DNA of 64,000 nt, taken from Takifugu bimaculatus (taxonomy: Eukaryota; Chordata; Actinopteri; Tetraodontiformes; Tetraodontidae). Below are positions 11,901 to 22,441 of the stretch, one piece after another. The first letter of the stretch is position 1. Every line of letters begins with the position of its first letter. The position numbers were made by a program, and so were the translations under genes. Location of the stretch: contig CP034980.1 in the NCBI GenBank assembly GCA_004026145.2, positions 1,757,619 to 1,821,618 of the forward strand. Reading direction: 5' to 3'. The notes beneath the pieces were generated by a model that was not told the DNA's origin, ran no database searches, and saw nothing but the letters and a program-made list of their open reading frames with translations.

Positions 11901-14900
11901 CTGTGGGTCGTTCACACCGTCGCCGCCGTCGGGCCTGAAAGCAACTCTAGACAAAGATCTGGGGGAAAAAGGTCTCCTCCTGTTTTACAACATATGTCAT
12001 TTGCCACGTGTGCTCAGTCGGTGCTCAGCCTTTGGCGCAAGAGAGGATAAAGGTCGGCGAGGGTGAGATTTGGTCGGGATGGAGCCAAGTGTGGAAAGTC
12101 TCCATCCAACTGACAGGACAGCATAAACAAAAACAAGTAGGAAAATCCACATATTAGATCTATTGGTCTGACTTGTAGTTAGCTTGGCCAGTCTTTTCAC
12201 TTCTACCTGTCACGTGAAATATCCTCACACGTGACCCACTCCCACATTTACTGCTGAATTTTCTAGGCTGGTTTCTTCTTCATCATCCTGCCTGAGAAAA
12301 CTGATGATTAAAATTGCCTTCTCTTTGCGTTTCCCTTATTGAGGCCGACCAGCAGCTCGCCCTCAACAAAAATCCTGAAAGCTGCCAATATTCACATGCG
12401 CATCGGAGCGACGCTTCAAGGCTGTTAATGGCATTCAGGACAGAACTATTCATTTGTGGGCCTCAGCAGTGCCAGTTGCTAGCTTTGAAATGACCTGCTG
12501 TTTATATGGAGATTGAACAATATCTGCGGAAGAACCAGCCATCTTTAAATCACCTGTCTTTATTTACACAGATCAAAGCGATGCTTTCATCATGACACCT
12601 CATATGGTGATTATAGATGTCTGCTAATGTAGATAAAAGATATAGAATCCAATAGTATTATGTGTGAATGATTCTATTGTTAGAATTTTGCAAATGTTAA
12701 AATATCCTGTATCCTCTTGTCAGAAAAAGACACCCTAGATTTTTATTTTAATTTAAAGACGGAATCATGAAAAATCTCATTTATGTCTCATAAACTCTCC
12801 TTCCGCGGTTGCTAAGATGGTCAATATAAAGGTTCAAGCTTAAAAATATCGTGATCAGTTTTTTCTACAGAACACTTTATCCACCATCTCTATTCAAGTA
12901 AACAATTACTAAGAGAAGCCACATTAAGTACATCTTTGTTTCTACTCATACTTTTCTTTCTGTTTTTTGCTGGATGGGGGAGGAAACAGTGGCTGAACAT
13001 TGGAGCCAAAGGAGGCTCGGCTCCTGCCACGGTTTAAAGACCTGGAGGATTCAATAAAGGAGGAGCAGGCACATGTAAAAAGGCTGGCAGAGAGGACACA
13101 GGCCATTAGCCTAATGACAGAATGAGGAATGAGGAAGAGGGAAATAAGATTCAAAAGCCAAACATTGCAAAATTCGCCTTTAACAAGAATCAAGGCGCGT
13201 AATCCAATAAACAGCATGGTAAACAGAGGTGGTGGGGGGACCTGATGGAAGTTTTTTTTTCCTGCCTCAGGTGAAGGAAGGAAAAGAGAAAGGGTAAACA
13301 GGAAGGAAAAGGATGGAGGTGTCATTAAGTCGGCCAGCCGTGACCATCAGGAACATTAATGCTGTCTTCTCTGCTTTCTTTAAACAGCTTTGAACTGCTC
13401 CTGCCTCCTCCGCGTGCGTACCCAACTCCAAGCTCTCGCAGCCATTACTGGACCCTGCACTGGTAATTACGCATCTCACCAGTTCTGATGTCACTTCAAA
13501 GCAACAACCATCCTGCCGCTGAAGCGCACGCCGTGTCTCCGCGGTACAAAGGCGAAGCCTCGAGGATTACTGGAGCCACGCATTGTTTTGCTGCCGGTCA
13601 CTAATTCAATTAATAGCTTTTAGGATTCATCCTGACTAGAAAGGAAATGCTCCGACAACAGACTGCCCCTTTATCGCACTTTAGGTATTTTGGGTGGAAG
13701 GTTTAAGTGCAGGCAGGTTTAATTCCTGAGGCCTTATGCAGGTTCTTTTGTTCCTTAACCTATAATGTTCTTTAATGTACTACAAGTGAAGGGTGGGGGG
13801 GGGCTGCACCATGAAGTGGACCACAGCCATGCACGTCCCACCATTAAGGAATTTGCAGCACGGTGGCCAGATGCCTCCCGAATCACACAATCAGGCATTC
13901 TTGGAAATGAAACTGACACAAATGATGGAATAATCCTCTTTCGCCTGATTCTGAACCTAAAAAATAGAGTGATTCTCCCGATGCAGGGCTGAGTCACTCA
14001 CTTGGAGCGATTGATGACAAAGACACTCAAATGTCCGCTGGACGACTGTGACTGCTCTGCGGAACAAATAACAATGCTGACGAATGCAGAAGCTCAAAGA
14101 AAAAGGAATAAAAGGGAGGTCTTTTCATTCAACAAGGAAAACACAGAAGAAGAGCCTCTGGGGATGGAGAGTCAGCAGCTAAGTGACATTTAATAACCGT
14201 CATCTCCATTTTGTTTCAGTGCACCGGCAGAGACGATCGGAGATGCTTGTGGACTCTTATGAGCTCAGCGTGACATGTCAGCAGATGGCAAGATCAGCAC
14301 AGCGGGAGACTCAGGACGAAACCTTAAAAGAATTAAGCCTATGATCATGCGTTATGAGGACCAAATCTCTGGGCAGCTCCCTCTTTATTGCGGTCCTCTT
14401 AAATATATGAATGTTTGAACTGTAAAACTTTGGCAAACTTTCAGCCCAGAAGATGAAGTTCCAGCTGAGGAGATTAATAGGGTGCGCATCAAAGCACCGA
14501 GCAGCCTCGTCACGAGCGAACCGAGACAGTGCAAAGTTCATTCCTGAAGCCTCTGCTCCTGATGGAGGTGCCGAGAGGGGCGAGAAGGAAACAAGAATCA
14601 GGGTCAGCGATCCCACAGGGTCCCCCCTCTCACCAAAGCTCAGTCTGAATAAAATTAATTAGATTCTGATATCAAGTCTTTCCTGCCTCCAATGCTTCAA
14701 CACCCGTGAAATTGCACAGCCCTATCTATTATTTATTCATTCTCATTTGCTTATTGTTTCTAACGGTTGCGTGGGTCAGGGTTCTGCTGCCCGTGATACG
14801 AGGTTCTCCTTCACCTCCCCTGGTGCTCAAACACCTCTCCTCTCCTGGCTCATTCGCTGACATTGGGTTGGGGAGCTATGGATTTTTTCCCCCTCCCTTT

Positions 14901-15578
14901 TACCCAATGACAGCGTGCTGAGGTGCTATGAGGACTGGGTGCTAATGAGCTGACTCTGCAACGCTGGGGGAGATGCTCTGTAACACAAGGGAGGGGAGTC
15001 AGAGGACAGTGTGATCAGGGACGCTCTGGGTTGGAGGCAGAGTCTCGGCCGCGCTGTCAGGCAAAGACGAGTGCCTCCAAAGTCGTCCTTTCATCCAAAG
15101 TAGGCCTATTATTCAACATGTCACTAAATATTTGGTAAAATCTGTTTTGTTGGAATTTCCAGGAAATCCAGCCAAAGGGAGGCAGAGCTGAGACCAGGGA
15201 GCAAGAGCCTGCAACTGTTGAATCATGAGGAGTAGCATTATGTGTCTCACAGTGAGGCTGTTGGTCCCTGTTTCAGTAGCTCACATTTGCATTTTACATT
15301 TTCTACACGCAGTTTTGTTCTGTTACAGACTGGGTCTATTAGCAGGTTTTCCTATGGAGGCCAACATGTGTCACCGTGTGTTTCCAACTGAACTCCTTTC
15401 ATTATGTGGAGGACACGTGTGTGCAGTCATATTGTGTCCTGGAATCCTCAGAGACCTTGTGAACCACAATGAAGTGAAAAGAACTCGACTTCTTCCCTTG
15501 GACTGAGATGTGACCACTATTAGAAGCACGAGGAGAGAATTTCACATTAATAATTCTGCTCAATCCCACATGGACACG

Positions 15579-15615
15579 GTGTGTGTATGTGTGTATCTGT
15601 ATGTGTGTGTTGTGT

Positions 15616-15649
<34 letters not shown>

Positions 15650-15657
15650 TGTGTGTG
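15579..15657. repeat. (TG)n microsatellite just inside gria3 intron 2
   Basis: An imperfect TG array with a pure core at 15621-15649. On the gria3 transcript it reads as CA repeats and begins only 36 nt after the exon 2 donor site at 15693. CA repeats near splice sites are known binding sites for the splicing regulator hnRNP L. Confidence 0.95.
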
Positions 15658-15693
15658 GAAGGTGGACAGGACTGAAAATAGAAGTGCACTTAC

Positions 15694-15852
15694 ACGCATG
15701 GGTGACTGAAAAGCTGTTGGAGGACTCGAGGTTGTCGACATTGTAGTTGAGGTGGAAAGGCTTCTCCGTGGTGTTTTGGTTGGTGTTGTAGAGTTGGACA
15801 GCGAATCTGAAGGCGCTGTGCTCCTGCACCGTGGAACGCATGAACAGTCCCC
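15694..15852 (-). CDS. gria3: AMPA glutamate receptor subunit 3, exon 2 (start of amino-terminal domain)
   Basis: This 159-bp exon encodes 53 residues plus one base of the extracellular amino-terminal domain (the bilobed LIVBP-like domain that drives AMPA subunit assembly). The read-through is GGLFMRSTVQEHSAFRF, then AVQLYNTNQNTTEKPFHLNY, then NVDNLESSNSFSVTHA. It matches GRIA3 rather than GRIA1, 2 or 4 as I remember them: TVQEHSAFRF and NTNQNTTEKPFHLNY are subunit-3 hallmarks. One N-glycosylation sequon (NTT) is present at about precursor residue 53. The acceptor is a pyrimidine-rich ttgcatctctttaag just before 15852. The donor is GCG-T followed by gtaagtgc (15693 downward), which leaves phase 1 so that exon 3 should begin TC to complete the Phe of the A-F-C motif. 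The frame is intact with no stop. Differences from mammals are conservative. The rest of the receptor lies beyond base 1. Confidence 0.95.
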
Positions 15853-16307
15853 CTTAAAGAGATGCAAAACAGAATTTAGACAGGGCCCCTGCATCTTCTG
15901 TCTATCTGTCAGGTTTGGATTATTGTCGTTATTATTTTATTTTTAAAAAAAACCAAAAAACAGAAACTCAGCTTTAAAATTTCTGACTGCTACTGGGAGG
16001 AAATTTCTTTTTGAAGAGTAGCCGCTTCTTCTCCCCACATCCCGTCCTCCTCACATACTTGCCTTCAGTCCAGCCTATGTGGTGATCGGCTGAGCTGTTC
16101 GAGTCGCTTTAATCTACAGTGATTTTAGCGCTTTTACGCGTGAAGCTTCTGTAAAATCAAGTTGGTCTATATCACTGCGCACTGCGCTCGGCACCAAGCT
16201 CTCAGGGATGAAGGCACAGAACGCATTTTTCATCCACCCTCGTCAAAAAATGGAAAGAAAAGCACAACAAATCCTTCAAATGTGACGGATGCGCCAAAAA
16301 CACTTAC
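15853..16307 (-). other. gria3: gria3 intron 1 (455 bp)
   Basis: This is the complete first intron, bounded by gtaagtg at the 5' end and ctctttaag at the 3' end on the minus strand. A plausible branch-point context (tctaaat) lies about 25-30 nt before the acceptor. An A/T-rich run near 15935-15962 is the only low-complexity patch. I see no other gene or RNA within it. It interrupts codon 27 after its first base. Confidence 0.88.
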
Positions 16308-16386
16308 CGATATTAATCTGATTGGGAAAGCCTGCAGACGACAAGTCCAAGAGCCAGAGCAGGAGCAGAACCACACGTTGTGCCAT
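16308..16386 (-). CDS. gria3: AMPA glutamate receptor subunit 3, exon 1 coding part (signal peptide)
   Basis: This is the first coding exon of an ionotropic AMPA receptor subunit, a glutamate-gated cation channel of excitatory synapses. On the minus strand the ATG is at 16386-16384 in a good Kozak context (A at -3, G at +4). It encodes 26 residues plus one base. Residues 1-18 form a signal peptide: MAQR, then a hydrophobic leucine-rich core, ending SSA. The mature chain would start at GFPNQINI, close to the GFPNTISI start I recall for mammalian GRIA3. The exon ends ATC-G and is followed by a strong donor, gtaagtg (16307 downward), so splicing is in phase 1 and joins exactly to exon 2 to give I-G-G-L-F-M. 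The upstream frame is open for about 90 bases but has no earlier in-frame ATG that I could find. The signal peptide is about ten residues shorter than the human one as I recall it. Identity comes mainly from exon 2; the a or b teleost paralogue cannot be decided. Confidence 0.9.
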
Positions 16387-17110
16387 TTTCTTCGACTTCT
16401 CTGTTCTCAACTCCTGGAAAGGTTCCCTCTCAGCAGTGTCATATGTTCTGGATAGAAGCCGGGCGCGATGAAAATCCAGTGGAAAGATGATCGCCGCTCA
16501 CAGTGCACCAATTAGGTTCACTGAGGTGCAGCCCAGCTGCAGAACAACTCGGCGAAGGGAGAGAAACAGGAAAGAGGGGGTGGGCTCGGGGAGGAGGAGG
16601 TGGTGTGTGTGTGTGTGGGGGGGGAGGAGCGCTTCTGAACTCGGATTGGACCCGTCGCGGCGGGTCAGCGTTGGTCAAACTTGATCTGACGCGAAATTAA
16701 ACGCCCGCTAGGTTACAGCGACTTGGAAACTACAGCCGCGCTCGTCAGGGCTCGGATCCCTTCGGCCGAGTCAGAAAACACCGCAGTCTCAGATGGACGA
16801 CGAGCCCGGCTGCGTCCGGCTGCTGCATCTGCCCAGGAGCCGATGGAGACGCTGCTGCGCCACACGGAGAGCCCGGACTCAACTGCGACCGTTCCCACCG
16901 TCCTCTGCCTGCGTTACAGCCTTTATTCTGTCGGGAAAGTCTCCGGCATGTTCCGCGCTGTTATCCAGCGCCCCTTGCAAACATATCCTACCGATGCACG
17001 GATGAGTTACAGGCTCAAAAGAGGTAATAATCGATAATAGCAGCAATAATTATTATGGCACACACGCGCTCCACGCACACCGAGGACGAGGGAAGCGGCT
17101 GATGGAGCTG
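16387..17110 (-). promoter_or_regulatory. gria3: putative gria3 5' leader and CpG-rich promoter region
   Basis: This is the stretch directly upstream of the gria3 start codon on the minus strand. It is visibly richer in CpG than the surrounding DNA, especially 16640-17100, as expected for the promoter of a neuronal receptor gene. An inverted CCAAT box (ATTGG when read on the minus strand) lies at about 16506-16510. A G-rich tract on the plus strand at 16575-16627 and a short GC-rich hairpin at 16649-16666 (GACCCG, loop, CGGGTC) also occur here. No TATA box is evident at a fitting distance. The transcription start is not determined. Open frames on both strands here have no domain and look like by-products of high GC. 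Confidence 0.55.
16575..16627 (+). repeat. G-rich and (GT)n tract in the gria3 upstream region
   Basis: Purine-rich DNA with G runs of 5, 3, 4 and 8 bases at 16576, 16582, 16588 and 16617, interrupted by GGA and a (GT)7 run. Four runs of three or more G fit a potential G-quadruplex on the plus strand, which is the template strand for gria3. Confidence 0.8.
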
Positions 17111-17869
17111 TCTGTGGTGCTGAACCCGCTCACTCGACCACTGACAGGAAGAAAAGTTGTTTCTTTTAATCACCTGATTGAAACTCACCTCTAGTTTTTA
17201 TTTACTCGAAGTTTTAGTGTCTCTAATGGAACATCTTTCATTCCCGCAATTCTGCCGGAGAGAGGGGAGAATAATCTAGGGATTATTGACCATTTATCAG
17301 CTTGGATCTTTGAAACCATAGTTATTTTTACATTGAAATGTCTGATACTTCGCAGAGCTATCAAGCAGGTGGATAGGACTCGTTTTAAAATCAGGATCAC
17401 GTGTGGTGCTAATTTTAAATAAAAGAAGCGATGACAGCAGGTCGTAACCAAGGAATATAAATCATACAACATGTAATATTCATATGTATGCACGTGGCCT
17501 CTTTTTACTCTCCTGCATGAAGAGATGGGGAATTTCTTCTGATTGGCCGGCCATATATAAACATGGGTCTGAATAAATGCTATGAATAAGGCTCTGCAAC
17601 AGTGATGCAGCTGATTAAGAATTAATGGCCGACGCTGCAGTAGTAGATGAATACAGGGATTCAGTATGTGTGTTACCAGGACAGGAAAAGAGAATGAGTC
17701 ACACACATTTCCCAGCTGTGACTGAGGATCATGTGCTTGATGATGGGCTTTTAATTGTCCTTGTCACTCAAGCGATGCTGTGCTGTGACCCGCTCATCAG
17801 GAGGGCCAGATTTCTTTCTGCACAGGGCCAGAAGTGCCTCTCAGTTCCAACCATTTGGAGACGCGGTGC

Positions 17870-17899
17870 TGATGTCATCCTCTCTGGGGGATGACATCA
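17870..17899. promoter_or_regulatory. perfect 11-bp hairpin with CRE-like octamers
   Basis: TGATGTCATCC (17870-17880) and GGATGACATCA (17889-17899) form a perfect 11-bp stem with an 8-nt loop. Each arm carries a CRE/AP-1-like octamer (TGATGTCA and TGACATCA), and a further TGACATCA follows at 17903-17910. The site is about 1.5 kb upstream of the gria3 start codon. A regulatory role is inference only. Confidence 0.35.
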
Positions 17900-18157
17900 C
17901 CTTGACATCACACGACGCCTGAGCCTGCACCGTGTCACAGCGGTGACCTCCAGGGCCGGAGTCATGGTCAAGTTGAGACAGTGACCTGCGTGCCTGCATG
18001 ATTTTAAACAAAAAACACGGCTAAGAGGGGGGTCCTCTGCAGCTCAGCTCTGGCTTTAAAGTCATTGATAAATAGATTGCAATGATAGTGGTCTTAAGAG
18101 GATAATTACGATGCTTTGGTCATGCTGGATTACCCTCCAGGAAACTGCAGGAATTAT

Positions 18158-18173
18158 ATTATTATTATTATTA
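18158..18173. repeat. (ATT)n microsatellite
   Basis: A short run of ATT/TTA triplets, about five units, in A/T-rich intergenic DNA. Confidence 0.9.
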
Positions 18174-18803
18174 CTTTTACAAGAATGAAAACCTCACAGT
18201 CCAAGAAAAGAGATCTTCAGAGCTGAAAACACACGCAGGAGTGTTACTCCCACAGACAAAGTGAAAAGAGGGAGAAATAAATGAATACGATGTTGCCTTT
18301 TATCTGGTGATTGCTGTGATTCACAGGCTGCTGCCTGGAGCAGCAGAGGCCCTCACCACTGAGCATTATTCATTTTCTCCATGGCATCTCCTCTGAGATC
18401 TTCATCAATCTTCCCCTCTTAGAGGATATGAAAGCAAATGTGTTGGAACCAATAACATGAAAAAAACCTGCAGCTCATTTTTTTCTGCTTTCTCTGGAAA
18501 TCTACAGGGACAATTTGTTTGATTCACTCCTGAGCTCATAGTGCTAAATACTACATATTCAGTTAATGAAGATGTAGATATGGTCTTAAAAACAGATAAA
18601 TTACCTAGCGTGCCCCCTTAAATGAAGCGCCGGGATCAGAAGCCTTCCCGAAATATAATTGAAAAACCTTTTTTATTTCATTGGCCACCTTTTTAAAAAG
18701 ATTAACCCTAAAGGTGCCAATTTGGCACACTAGATGATCTACTGGAGGAAAAACACATCCATTGTCTACTATAAATAAGTTTTCATTCAATTTTAATGAA
18801 ATA

Positions 18804-18825
18804 AAATTTTAATTTTAATTTTAAT
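18804..18825. repeat. (AATTTT)n tandem repeat
   Basis: Three to four copies of AATTTT in tandem, next to a similar ttttaatgaa at 18791. Simple A/T-rich repeat. Confidence 0.85.
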
Positions 18826-19804
18826 GAGCGTCTCAGACTGCTCTTTTCTACTTATAAAGACAAACACCAATAATAATGTAAGTTTTTGTTGCACTCTTCT
18901 CTTTTTTTTCTTGTGCCTTTATGTCGTGGTTATCAACTGACTCTTTTGGTATACACTCTGTTACTGCTTCATTTACTACTACTGCTAGTACCACCATGTT
19001 TGGTGGATGGTGCAAATCCCTGTTCACCTCAGCTCCCTCCATCTTTAACCCATAATTCCAGTGTCTCTGTTAAAGCTGTAGAAAAGACTCCCCGTATCAG
19101 TCACAGCTGGTGGTCGCTCCAGCTGTACGGAGTGCAACATGTTCCTGGTGGAACTCCTGGGCATCAGAACAGACAGACAGAACAGCCGGCGACTCATTGA
19201 GCATGCGGGAAGAGCGAAATCCCCGAGAGAACAGAAGCTGTGATGGGGGCTGAAAATTTGACCTCCAGACCCCAGGTATCAGAAACCAGGTCCTCTGACT
19301 GTAATGAAGAACTTCAGTATTCTGCTTTGTGGTAACTGTTTTGCATCAAGGCCAAAGTGCTGCGTTTAGAAAATCCTATTGTTCATATTTTTAATTCTAC
19401 TACTAAGAGATTGAATCACATTTACTCAGTCTGGGTTGTAGGAGTTACAAAGAACATTATGCAAACTGTGTTGGCTCAAAAAAGTGCTTGAAAATGAGAT
19501 CAAACAAAACACGCCTCATCGAGCGACATGCGTCATCTGCGATGCTAATTGATGAGTCCTGTCCTGCTCATGTTGTGGGGAGAGGAGGACAAAGCAGGGT
19601 TCAGCGCCACACATCTGCTCGGCTCGCTCCTCCCGTAGCCGGATCACAAGCAGCAGCTCGAGAACCAGGTGTTGTGATTAATTCTTACGTTTAGAGCAGA
19701 TTACCGTGGAGCTTTAGTTTAATGGGTTGTGATGCAGCGGGGCTGTAAGTTTCAAATATACAATCATGATTTTAATTTAGCCAGATTCTTTTTCAACAAG
19801 AACA

Positions 19805-19808
<4 letters not shown>

Positions 19809-19850
<42 letters not shown>
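19809..19850. repeat. (CA)21 microsatellite
   Basis: A pure CA run of 42 bases, followed by tataca. It is long enough to be polymorphic. Confidence 0.97.
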
Positions 19851-19856
<6 letters not shown>

Positions 19857-21113
19857 GAGGGAGTGCAGTAGGTGTCAAAGACGCGGTGGAGATCCGGAAA
19901 AAATCCCCTATTGCTTGAATTGTCCCAGAATGCTGTTTAATTTCGCTGTGCTAACCTTTCTATGCCCACTGGTCCCGCTGCAGCATGTGGCGTCTGCAGC
20001 CTCGCACCAATTCACCATTGAGGAAGAGAATTCAGCAGTCCCAGAAATGGGCTTCTCTAGTGGAAGATAATGAGAGGGAGTGAATTAGTATTGTGGGAAT
20101 GATGCAGTTAAACAACCATTATGCAGCCCGAACCCAGTGTTTGAAGAGCCGTTCTAAGAGCCCATCAGTCTTGGCCAGATGTCGGCGGTTGATAAGAGAC
20201 CCTACTTTCGAGGACATCCTCTTTATTCTGTCTCTGCCTCTTTCCACGAAGAGTCCCTGGGAAGGAACCGGCCCACGGAAATAGAGCTGCCATTGTGGTG
20301 AGGAGCCCACGGATGGAAAGACATTTGTCCTGACAAAGCGTGAAGGCATCTCCTGTGGCATGAAACCATATCGAGCAAAGGGAACGCTCGAGACGTCGAA
20401 GGAATGAGTGATGTGACGCGGTTGAAGTTCCTGTCAGATTAGCCCCATTTCTACTCCTTGTATGCTGCAGAATCAGGAGGATGTCACGAGCTCTTGACTG
20501 CCCACAAACACTCAGGCTGCAGTCGGCTCAGTGCGGCATGACGACCACGCGGCGTTCGAGCCTCTTGGAACTCCACAACAAACCTACGTGTTGACACGGA
20601 CATGAAATCCCCCCGCGTGCACCGTCGGTAGGTGGCACGTGTCACCTTGCAAAACTGCCTCTTTAATAATGGAGGAGCGTCAGCGTGGACTCGCAACAAC
20701 CATCAGACCACTGAGGAAACCCCACTTCCATCCCACACCATGGCGACCACGGAGAAGATCTGACATTAGAAGTAATTTCCTCCAGCTGGTGCTGAATCCT
20801 GTCGCTGTGGTATCTGCTATCTGTCAGCCTGATACAGATGCCTTTAATACTGCACCGCTGCCCTTTAAGAGCAAAAGAAGCTGCATTTGAAGACACTGTG
20901 AGTCAGGTTACGCTCAAAAGGTGCGATTCCAGTGACTGTAACTGGGGATTAGGTTTGAGTCACTTGCAAAAGCGTCACGAGGTGAAAATCATACATTTGT
21001 TTCATCTTGATGTGCAGCTGCATGAGAAGATACGGCTCATTAATAGCTCAAACATTGGAAGTATTTGCAGGGAACAGTTTGAGTTTAAATGTGTTTACTT
21101 CATGACTAGATTT

Positions 21114-21130
21114 GATGATGATGATGATGT
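21114..21130. repeat. (GAT)n microsatellite
   Basis: Five and a half GAT units in tandem; otherwise unique flanks. Confidence 0.9.
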
Positions 21131-21731
21131 TGCTCTCCGTCCTGGCTGCCTGTAAACTGAAAGGAAAGGCTGCTGTACCAGTGAGGCTGTTCTGTCAGTT
21201 TGAAGCATCATCCATGATACATGTTTTCAGGAGAATTCAGACTTAATTCTAACCACAAGCATATTTATTTGGGAGAATCCCGAGTTTTATCGACAGGCCA
21301 CCATTTACTTCAGATGCAGCTGCGGTCCTGCAAATAAATCTTGTGGCTTTCATCCCATCTTGGTCAACGCACGGGAGAATGATGCAATTTTATTGTTGGA
21401 TTAGAGTTCCCTTTGAAATGTGTGCTGTGTAAAATATGCCTCATTGGCAGTCTGATCAGACGATTTGTCCACATTTGTTTGCAGCTCTCGAGTTTATTGG
21501 ATCGACAGAATCTAAAGCAATGCTTTGTACTTCCAACAGCTGGATTCAAAAGCATCCTGGAGTCTGTAACTGAAGTGCTGGTTATTAAAAACCTGTTTGA
21601 TGCTGTTCATGTCTGGCCACTTTCCATCCTCGGCTACATATACAGTGCGCTGTGATTAGCTATGACTTCAAGATGTTAAATCCCACATGTGTATTTCTGG
21701 CTGGGTTTCAGATTCTGTAATACTGTGACCA

Positions 21732-21748
21732 ACACACACACACACACA
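21732..21748. repeat. (AC)8 microsatellite
   Basis: A pure AC run about 100 bp before a CAG/GGC-rich patch at 21838-21866. Confidence 0.92.
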
Positions 21749-22430
21749 GAAGACGGTGTTGCATGACAAAAGTTGAAAGGCACAGACGTGTTGGGGTGCA
21801 GAAAACTGAAAAAAACAGCCCCTCACCACCATTACCAGCAGCAGCAGCGGCAGGCGGCAGCAGCCAGTTGTTTCCCCCTTCCCCCATGGCCTCTGTTGCC
21901 ATATTGCAGTAAGAGGAGATGGGTGTTGCTCGCCGCCTGCATGCCTAATTGAGAGGAAAACAAACTGTTTGCTACAGATAATGGGGAAAGGTGAGAGAAA
22001 ACACCATTAACACTCAGTGATCCTTTTAAATAATTACCACTGTCTACCTTGTCACATGTCTTGCCGCTGATCCTGTGATTGATTTCCCTTCTGCTAAAGA
22101 TTTTAAGGCAAACTCGCTAATGCGATAAGAAGATGATCAATCTGATGAATACGACACGTGGCAGATATTCTGTGCGTTACATAAGGCCAGCTCAGCAGCA
22201 AGCACAGGCGGAAATTTGTGCATGTATGCAAATACAAATAATGATGACCAGGGGCATATTAGAGCAGAGAGGACAATATTTGTCTTTATGCAGCCTTGTT
22301 TATGAAGATCCAACATTAGCCCACCACCTGCAAACACACAGGAGTGCGCTGAGTTCAGGAATTTCATAGGCACGATACAGGAACCCAGATGATAGATGAG
22401 GTGCGTTCAGGAACTGCAGTCTGGTGTTAT

Positions 22431-22441
22431 CCCCCCCCCCC
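22431..22441. repeat. poly-C tract (C11)
   Basis: A pure cytosine homopolymer followed by tcc. Confidence 0.95.

Larger units (their letters stand above)
6173..15578 (-). other. gria3: gria3 intron 2, proximal part: no exon seen
   Basis: This is transcribed intron on the minus strand. It contains a C11 run (8381-8391), a T16 run (8958-8973), a G9 run (13795-13803), an AT-rich stretch around 10550-10990, and a GC- and CpG-rich stretch around 7480-8300. The latter has long overlapping open frames on both strands but no recognisable domain. No further AMPA-receptor exon, RNA gene or transposon was recognised. Confidence 0.6.

Noticed and set aside
15547..15689. Thr/His-rich frames continuing from exon 2 into intron 2
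   Set aside because: They translate the CA microsatellite beyond a clear GT donor site.
1..15693. Search for gria3 exon 3 and later exons on the minus strand
   Set aside because: No stretch encoding the expected FCSQF/YAIFGFY region or later AMPA-receptor motifs was seen; they probably lie outside the window.
17541..17562. ATTGG followed by TATATAAA on the plus strand, a possible divergent promoter
   Set aside because: Boxes are too close together for typical spacing, and no transcript or exon can be seen downstream.
17191..17706. 171-codon open frame on the gria3 strand, upstream of exon 1
   Set aside because: No domain or family resemblance, composition like the surrounding A/T-rich DNA, and no splice or start context that links it to gria3.
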